Of a DNA stretch of 9,150 bases, positions 6,738-9,150 are shown in pieces. Every line of letters starts with the position of its first letter. Position 1 is the stretch's first letter. The DNA is from TCS55 sp964343505 (GTDB lineage Bacteria > Fidelibacterota > Marinisomatia > Marinisomatales > TCS55): contig CAYFJU010000090.1 of the NCBI GenBank assembly GCA_964343505.1, forward strand, positions 1-9,150, written 5' to 3'. The translations under genes were made by a program, and so were the position numbers. Under the pieces are notes generated by a model, which was not told where the DNA came from, made no database searches, and worked only from the letters and a program-made list of their open reading frames with translations.

Positions 6738-8596
6738 TGGATATTGCAGTCGGTTCAACCCTGGATCGCTTTGTCATCCTGGCTTATTTTGCCTTGGTGA
6801 TGGGTTTTGGCGCCTATTTCGGGAAATACAGTAAAACCACTTCTGACTATTTTTTTGGTGGTCGTCGTTTCGCTTGGTGGCTGATCACGATTTCGATCGT
6901 AGCAACTGGTGTGGGCTCACACAGTTTCGTAAAATATTCCACCAAGGCCTACCAATATGGGTTGTCTTCAACGATGACCTACATGAATGATTGGTTTTTT
7001 ATGCCCTTGTTCATGTTCGGTTGGCTTCCCATTATTTATTACACGAAGGTGCGGTCCATCCCGGAATATTTTGAACGCCGCTTCAATCGCACGGCCCGCT
7101 ATTTGGCAACAATGATGACGCTAATGTATATGATCGGTTACATCGCTATCCAATTTTTAACCCTAGCAACAGCCCTGTACCGGATCTACGGTATTCCCCT
7201 AATGCTGACCGTGGTCCTCATCGCTATCGCAACAACAATCTATATGCATATTGGCGGACAGACATCCGTCATATTCACCGATTTATTCCAAGGATTTATT
7301 CTCATTTTCGCAGGGCTGCTACTTTTCTTTTTGGGGATCCAATATTTGGGAGATCACACGGCACTTTCAGGATTAAAAGCATTTTGGATGAATTTATCAC
7401 CGGAGGAGAAGCTACCATTGGCGCATTTTAATCATCCGCCTGATTTCAATTTCGTGGGCATCTTCTGGCAGGATGGAATTGCCGGATCAGTTGGTTTTCT
7501 ATTCCTGAATCAAGGACTGATCATGCGCTTTATGGCGGCCAAAAGCGTCCATGAAGGGCGTAAAGCGGCGGCTTTTAATGTGCTGTTGGTATTGCCGATC
7601 TCCGCTATTGTCGTTTCCAATGCCGGCTGGATCGGACGGGCTATTTCAAATGCAGTGCCCGGTGTATTTCCCCCTGATTTGGCCGCCAATGAAGTATTTG
7701 TCGAGGTGACCAATATTGTATCCAGCCCTGGTGTTTTCGGCTTCATCATCGCTGCGCTGTGTGCAGCGCTAATGTCCACCGCCGATACGCTGGTGAACGC
7801 GTCATCAGCCATTATTGTGAATGATATTTACCGTCCTTTGGCCAAAAAGGTAAAATCTGAAAAACAGCAATTAAAAATAGCCCGGTGGACATCAATAGCT
7901 GTGAAAGTTATTGCTGTTATTTTGGTTCCGTTCTTTAATTCATTCGATTCGATCTATGAAGCCCATGGATGGTTCCATTCCACCTTTACCCCGCCGTTGG
8001 TGGTCGGCGTATTTTTAGGAATATTCTGGAAGCGATTTACAACTCAGGCGGTAATTGCCACATTTATTGTGGGTGCATTTCTGATGATTTTAGGGCAGTT
8101 TTATCCGGAATTGGTCAGTCCATTTTCCCACGGAATTGAACTCCGGCCAGGCAGAGGGTATTCTTATATCGGCGCTTTATATAATATTGTCGTCTGTACC
8201 TGCGTGGGTGTTATAGTGGCTTTGTTTACAAAACCAGAATCGAAAGAAAAGTTAAATGGCTTAACCGTTTTTGATGTCCATAAACTAAAGGCCATGTTCA
8301 AAGGATCATCTGTGAATGAAGAGAAAGGCGGCTTTGCCCATGTGCACTGGAAAAGGGATGATATAGATACAGATGTGATTCGGTTCTCAAAAAATGACAT
8401 GGCTGTCATGAAAGCCAATCCCGGGGACCTTGTTTATATCCAAGATTCCCGCTGGTGGCTGGGTGGATTAAAATCTGCTCATTCTACTTTTGGTGAACCA
8501 CATGATGAGGATGGTGTAGTTTATTTAAACCAGTCTCATCTGGATCATGGGCAGTTTGTAGAGGGGTATAATTTAAAAGCAGAAAAAGAAATGTAA
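6737..8596 (+). CDS. Sodium:solute symporter family protein with a soluble C-terminal tail
   Basis: A 619-residue inner-membrane secondary transporter of the SSS (LeuT-fold) family. About 13 hydrophobic segments can be drawn between residues 10 and 498. Family marks are the loop DYFFGGRRFAWWLITISIVATGVG (37-60), the post-helix stretch VRSIPEYFERRFNRTARYL (105-123), and ALMSTADTLVNASSAI (344-359). The neighbouring Ser347-Thr348 of the last fall where the vSGLT Na2-site serines lie, so sodium coupling is likely. The substrate is unknown. After the last helix comes a hydrophilic tail of ~120 residues (about 500-619) with NDMAVMKANPGDLVYIQDSRWW, which looks like a small folded domain rather than a disordered end. 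A GTG at 6734 is an alternative start one codon upstream; I prefer the ATG at 6737, which forms a TGATG junction with the small membrane protein. No Shine-Dalgarno is evident, consistent with coupled translation. Confidence 0.9.
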   Translation: MDIAVGSTLDRFVILAYFALVMGFGAYFGKYSKTTSDYFFGGRRFAWWLITISIVATGVGSHSFVKYSTKAYQYGLSSTMTYMNDWFFMPLFMFGWLPIIYYTKVRSIPEYFERRFNRTARYLATMMTLMYMIGYIAIQFLTLATALYRIYGIPLMLTVVLIAIATTIYMHIGGQTSVIFTDLFQGFILIFAGLLLFFLGIQYLGDHTALSGLKAFWMNLSPEEKLPLAHFNHPPDFNFVGIFWQDGIAGSVGFLFLNQGLIMRFMAAKSVHEGRKAAAFNVLLVLPISAIVVSNAGWIGRAISNAVPGVFPPDLAANEVFVEVTNIVSSPGVFGFIIAALCAALMSTADTLVNASSAIIVNDIYRPLAKKVKSEKQQLKIARWTSIAVKVIAVILVPFFNSFDSIYEAHGWFHSTFTPPLVVGVFLGIFWKRFTTQAVIATFIVGAFLMILGQFYPELVSPFSHGIELRPGRGYSYIGALYNIVVCTCVGVIVALFTKPESKEKLNGLTVFDVHKLKAMFKGSSVNEEKGGFAHVHWKRDDIDTDVIRFSKNDMAVMKANPGDLVYIQDSRWWLGGLKSAHSTFGEPHDEDGVVYLNQSHLDHGQFVEGYNLKAEKEM

Positions 8597-8660
8597 ATGT
8601 TTTGTGAAGGGGGATTAATGATTATAAATTCGCCGCGCTTTTATTACAAATAAACGCCAC

Positions 8661-8700
8661 ATTCCGGAGTAGTCCCGACAGCGGTCGGGAAGCGAATGGC
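8661..8700 (+). pseudogene. Probable tRNA-Asn relic whose D-arm is replaced by a hairpin
   Basis: ATTCCGGAGTAG (8661-8672) is identical to the first 10 nt of the tRNA plus the 2 nt before it (8739-8750). AGCGAATGGC (8691-8700) matches AGCGAGTGGC of the tRNA (8763-8772) at 9 of 10 bases. The order and orientation are those of the real gene. Between the two blocks, the 12 nt of the D-arm are replaced by an 18-nt hairpin, TCCCGAC (8673-8679) / GTCGGGA (8684-8690), with loop AGCG. No match continues past 8700, so the anticodon loop and 3' half are missing. It cannot encode a working tRNA. Confidence 0.55.
8673..8690 (+). repeat. 7-bp GC-rich hairpin inside the tRNA relic
   Basis: TCCCGAC / GTCGGGA is a perfect 7-bp inverted repeat with a 4-nt AGCG loop and no following T tract, so it is not a typical terminator. 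A further TCCCGA motif occurs at 8722-8727. Confidence 0.7.
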
Positions 8701-8740
8701 ATAAAAGATATCCGCAACTACTCCCGATTAAAAACCGTAT

Positions 8741-8813
8741 TCCGGAGTAGCTCAGTTGGTAGAGCGAGTGGCTGTTAACCACCAGGTCGGGGGTTCGAGT
8801 CCCTCCTCCGGAG
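8741..8813 (+). tRNA. tRNA-Asn (anticodon GTT)
   Basis: A complete 73-nt cloverleaf. The acceptor stem TCCGGAG (8741-8747) pairs with CTCCGGA (8806-8812). The D stem is GCTC/GAGC with loop AGTTGGTA. The anticodon stem 8767-8771/8779-8783 has loop CTGTTAA, giving GTT at 8774-8776. A 5-nt variable loop is followed by the T stem GGGGG/CCCTC (one G-U pair) with loop TTCGAGT. The discriminator G8813 suits Asn. The 3' CCA is not encoded (GCA follows). The top anticodon-stem pair (8767-8783) is an A-C mismatch, the only blemish. A terminator starts 6 nt downstream, so the gene appears to be a single-tRNA unit. Confidence 0.97.
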
Positions 8814-8818
8814 CAATG

Positions 8819-8843
8819 AAACCCCGCGTTAGCGGGGTTTTTT
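8819..8843 (+). terminator. Intrinsic terminator of tRNA-Asn
   Basis: AAACCCCGC (8819-8827) pairs perfectly with GCGGGGTTT (8832-8840) around the loop GTTA, and a run of six T begins at 8838. The position just after the tRNA fits termination of that transcript. Confidence 0.93.
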
Positions 8844-8869
8844 GTTATTTGGGTGAATTAAAAGTCCTT

Positions 8870-8897
8870 GCCCGCCGTAGTGTTTACGTAGGCGGGC
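8870..8897 (+). repeat. GCCGTA...GTAGGC hairpin, unit a
   Basis: GCCCGCC (8870-8876) and GGCGGGC (8891-8897) form a perfect 7-bp inverted repeat with a 14-nt loop GTAGTGTTTACGTA. Its core GCCGTA-N8-GTAGGCGG recurs in units b and c downstream. There is no T tract directly after it. Confidence 0.75.
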
Positions 8898-8910
8898 CTC
8901 CTCCAGAGCA
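8897..8910 (+). repeat. Echo of the tRNA-Asn 3' end
   Basis: CCTCCTCCAGAGCA matches CCTCCTCCGGAGCA, the T-stem/acceptor end of the tRNA (8802-8815), at 13 of 14 positions, 95 bp downstream in the same orientation. It abuts hairpin unit a. It could be a tRNA relic or an old attachment-site copy; part of the match is low-complexity CCTCC. Confidence 0.45.
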
Positions 8911-8950
8911 AAAATGCTTTCGGACCAATAGGCCCGGGAGCATTTTTTTT
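8910..8950. terminator. Long hairpin with A and T flanks, probable bidirectional terminator
   Basis: AAAAATGCT (8910-8918) pairs with AGCATTTTT (8939-8947). The stem continues inward through two T-G pairs, CGG/CCG, one A-C mismatch and CC/GG to an AATA loop (8927-8930), about 17 positions in all. Eight T residues (8943-8950) end the + strand version. The five A residues on the left give a shorter T run on the - strand, so it could stop transcription from either side. Confidence 0.8.
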
Positions 8951-8974
8951 ATAAGGGTAAATAAAGAGTTTTAT

Positions 8975-8997
8975 CTGCCGTAACAAAGTGTAGGCGG
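8975..8997 (+). repeat. GCCGTA...GTAGGC hairpin, unit b
   Basis: GCCGTA (8977-8982), a 7-nt spacer, then GTAGGCGG (8990-8997). It has the same core and orientation as units a and c. The right arm GGCGG can also pair with CCGCC at 9005-9009. Confidence 0.65.
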
Positions 8998-9015
8998 ACC
9001 CTGACCGCCGCCTGT

Positions 9016-9036
9016 CTGCCGTAGTGAAACATAGGC
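9016..9036 (+). repeat. GCCGTA...TAGGC hairpin, unit c
   Basis: CTGCCGTA (9016-9023), a 7-nt spacer GTGAAAC, then ATAGGC (9031-9036). The loop begins GTG as in unit a. The right arm has lost the final GG, making it a weaker hairpin. Confidence 0.6.
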
Positions 9037-9150
9037 ATTGTAGCTTCAGCGAAGGAGGTCCTCCTCTTTGTTTATTTCTTAAAACATTAGCAATTTGCGC
9101 TATGTGTCAAGATTTTTTGGACATGATTAGAGTTAATCATTCATTTTTTC

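Larger units (their letters stand above)
8597..8740 (+). other. Spacer between the symporter gene and tRNA-Asn
   Basis: This 144-bp spacer has no gene. A weak promoter-like pair, TTGTGA (8602-8607) and TATAAA (8623-8628) with a short 15-nt spacer, could serve the tRNA, but it would place the transcript start ~105 bp upstream. The rest is the tRNA-like fragment with its inserted hairpin (8661-8700), plus an 8-bp outer inverted repeat GGAGTAGT (8666-8673) / ACTACTCC (8717-8724). No T-run terminator for the symporter gene is seen. Confidence 0.5.
8958..9074. repeat. Possible small element with terminal inverted repeats
   Basis: TAAATAAAGAG (8958-8968) and CTCTTTGTTTA (9064-9074) are inverse repeats at 10 of 11 positions and bracket 117 bp. 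Inside are two GCCGTA-type hairpin units, a GGCGG/CCGCC pair (8993-8997/9005-9009) and the near-palindrome AGGAGGTCCTCCT. No coding capacity and no clear target duplication are seen. The A/T-rich ends make a chance match possible. Confidence 0.4.
8844..9150. other. Gene-free 3' region rich in hairpins and repeats
   Basis: Beyond the tRNA terminator there is no supportable gene to the window end (307 bp). The region holds the GCCGTA-type hairpins, a 14-nt echo of the tRNA 3' end, a long terminator-like hairpin, a possible inverted-repeat element and an AT-rich end with a small inverted repeat ATGATTA/TAATCAT (9123-9140). A short frame opening at ATG 9102 is still open at the edge, but it is too short to call. 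Confidence 0.65.

Noticed and set aside
8756..8983. 75-codon + strand open frame starting inside the tRNA
   Set aside because: It runs through the tRNA, its terminator and the hairpins; this is non-coding sequence read in frame.
8870..9074. CRISPR-like array
   Set aside because: Repeats are short, imperfect, palindromic and irregularly spaced (about 103 and 41 bp apart), with no uniform spacers and no cas genes.
9123..9149. Inverted repeat ATGATTA/TAATCAT followed by a T run as a terminator
   Set aside because: The stem is almost all A-T with a gap before the T run and no gene upstream; it is too weak to call.
9102..9150. Possible gene start at ATG 9102 (or 9123), open to the window edge
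   Set aside because: Only 16 codons are visible, there is no ribosome binding site, and the sequence contains a small inverted repeat and T runs more typical of a non-coding region. It cannot be decided without downstream sequence.

Overview
The window looks like ordinary core and accessory chromosome of a bacterium of the Fibrobacterota-Chlorobiota-Bacteroidota (FCB) group or a related candidate phylum. The best taxonomic clue is the 5' edge. It holds the last ~125 residues of a secreted protein with a type IX secretion (Por) C-terminal sorting domain (YPNPFNPSTTI). That form is common in Ignavibacteria, Marinimicrobia, KSB1 and Cloacimonadota-like lineages. Start sites mostly lack a strong Shine-Dalgarno and the base composition is moderate, which fits. 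I cannot name the species; a Marinimicrobia-like organism is a guess.

Layout, all genes on the + strand. (1) 1-378: end of a T9SS-sorted protein. (2) 407-3397: a tight cluster of an Ig-like/carboxypeptidase-regulatory-like lipoprotein, a mannose-1-phosphate guanylyltransferase (directly abutting) and a small uncharacterised 94-residue protein (3 nt later). (3) 3504-5588: an elongation factor G-like GTPase of the paralogue type, with altered G2 and G4 motifs and its own clear ribosome binding site. (4) 5589-6028: 440 bp without a gene, holding two related palindromic repeats with TGTCATYCTGA-type ends and a short tandem repeat that runs up to the next start codon. (5) 6029-8596: a three-gene cluster of a HIT-family nucleotide-binding protein, a two-helix 70-residue membrane protein and a sodium:solute symporter with a ~120-residue soluble tail; spacings are 1 nt and a TGATG overlap. 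(6) 8597-9150: tRNA-Asn(GTT) with its own terminator, set in a repeat-rich region. This region contains fragments that look like decayed copies of both ends of the same tRNA, several GC-rich hairpins built on GCCGTA...GTAGGC, a possible terminal-inverted-repeat element, and a long hairpin flanked by A and T runs.

Functionally, the cluster at 407-3397 joins envelope work (a surface lipoprotein) to GDP-mannose supply, probably for surface polysaccharide or glycoprotein; the link is inferred only from gene order. The 6525-8596 pair may be a two-part transporter, again by gene order. I see no phage, CRISPR, transposase, toxin-antitoxin or biosynthetic cluster. The most unusual parts are the non-coding ones: the hairpin-interrupted tRNA relic next to tRNA-Asn and the repeat families in the two gene-free stretches. 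I found no clear new multi-gene system.
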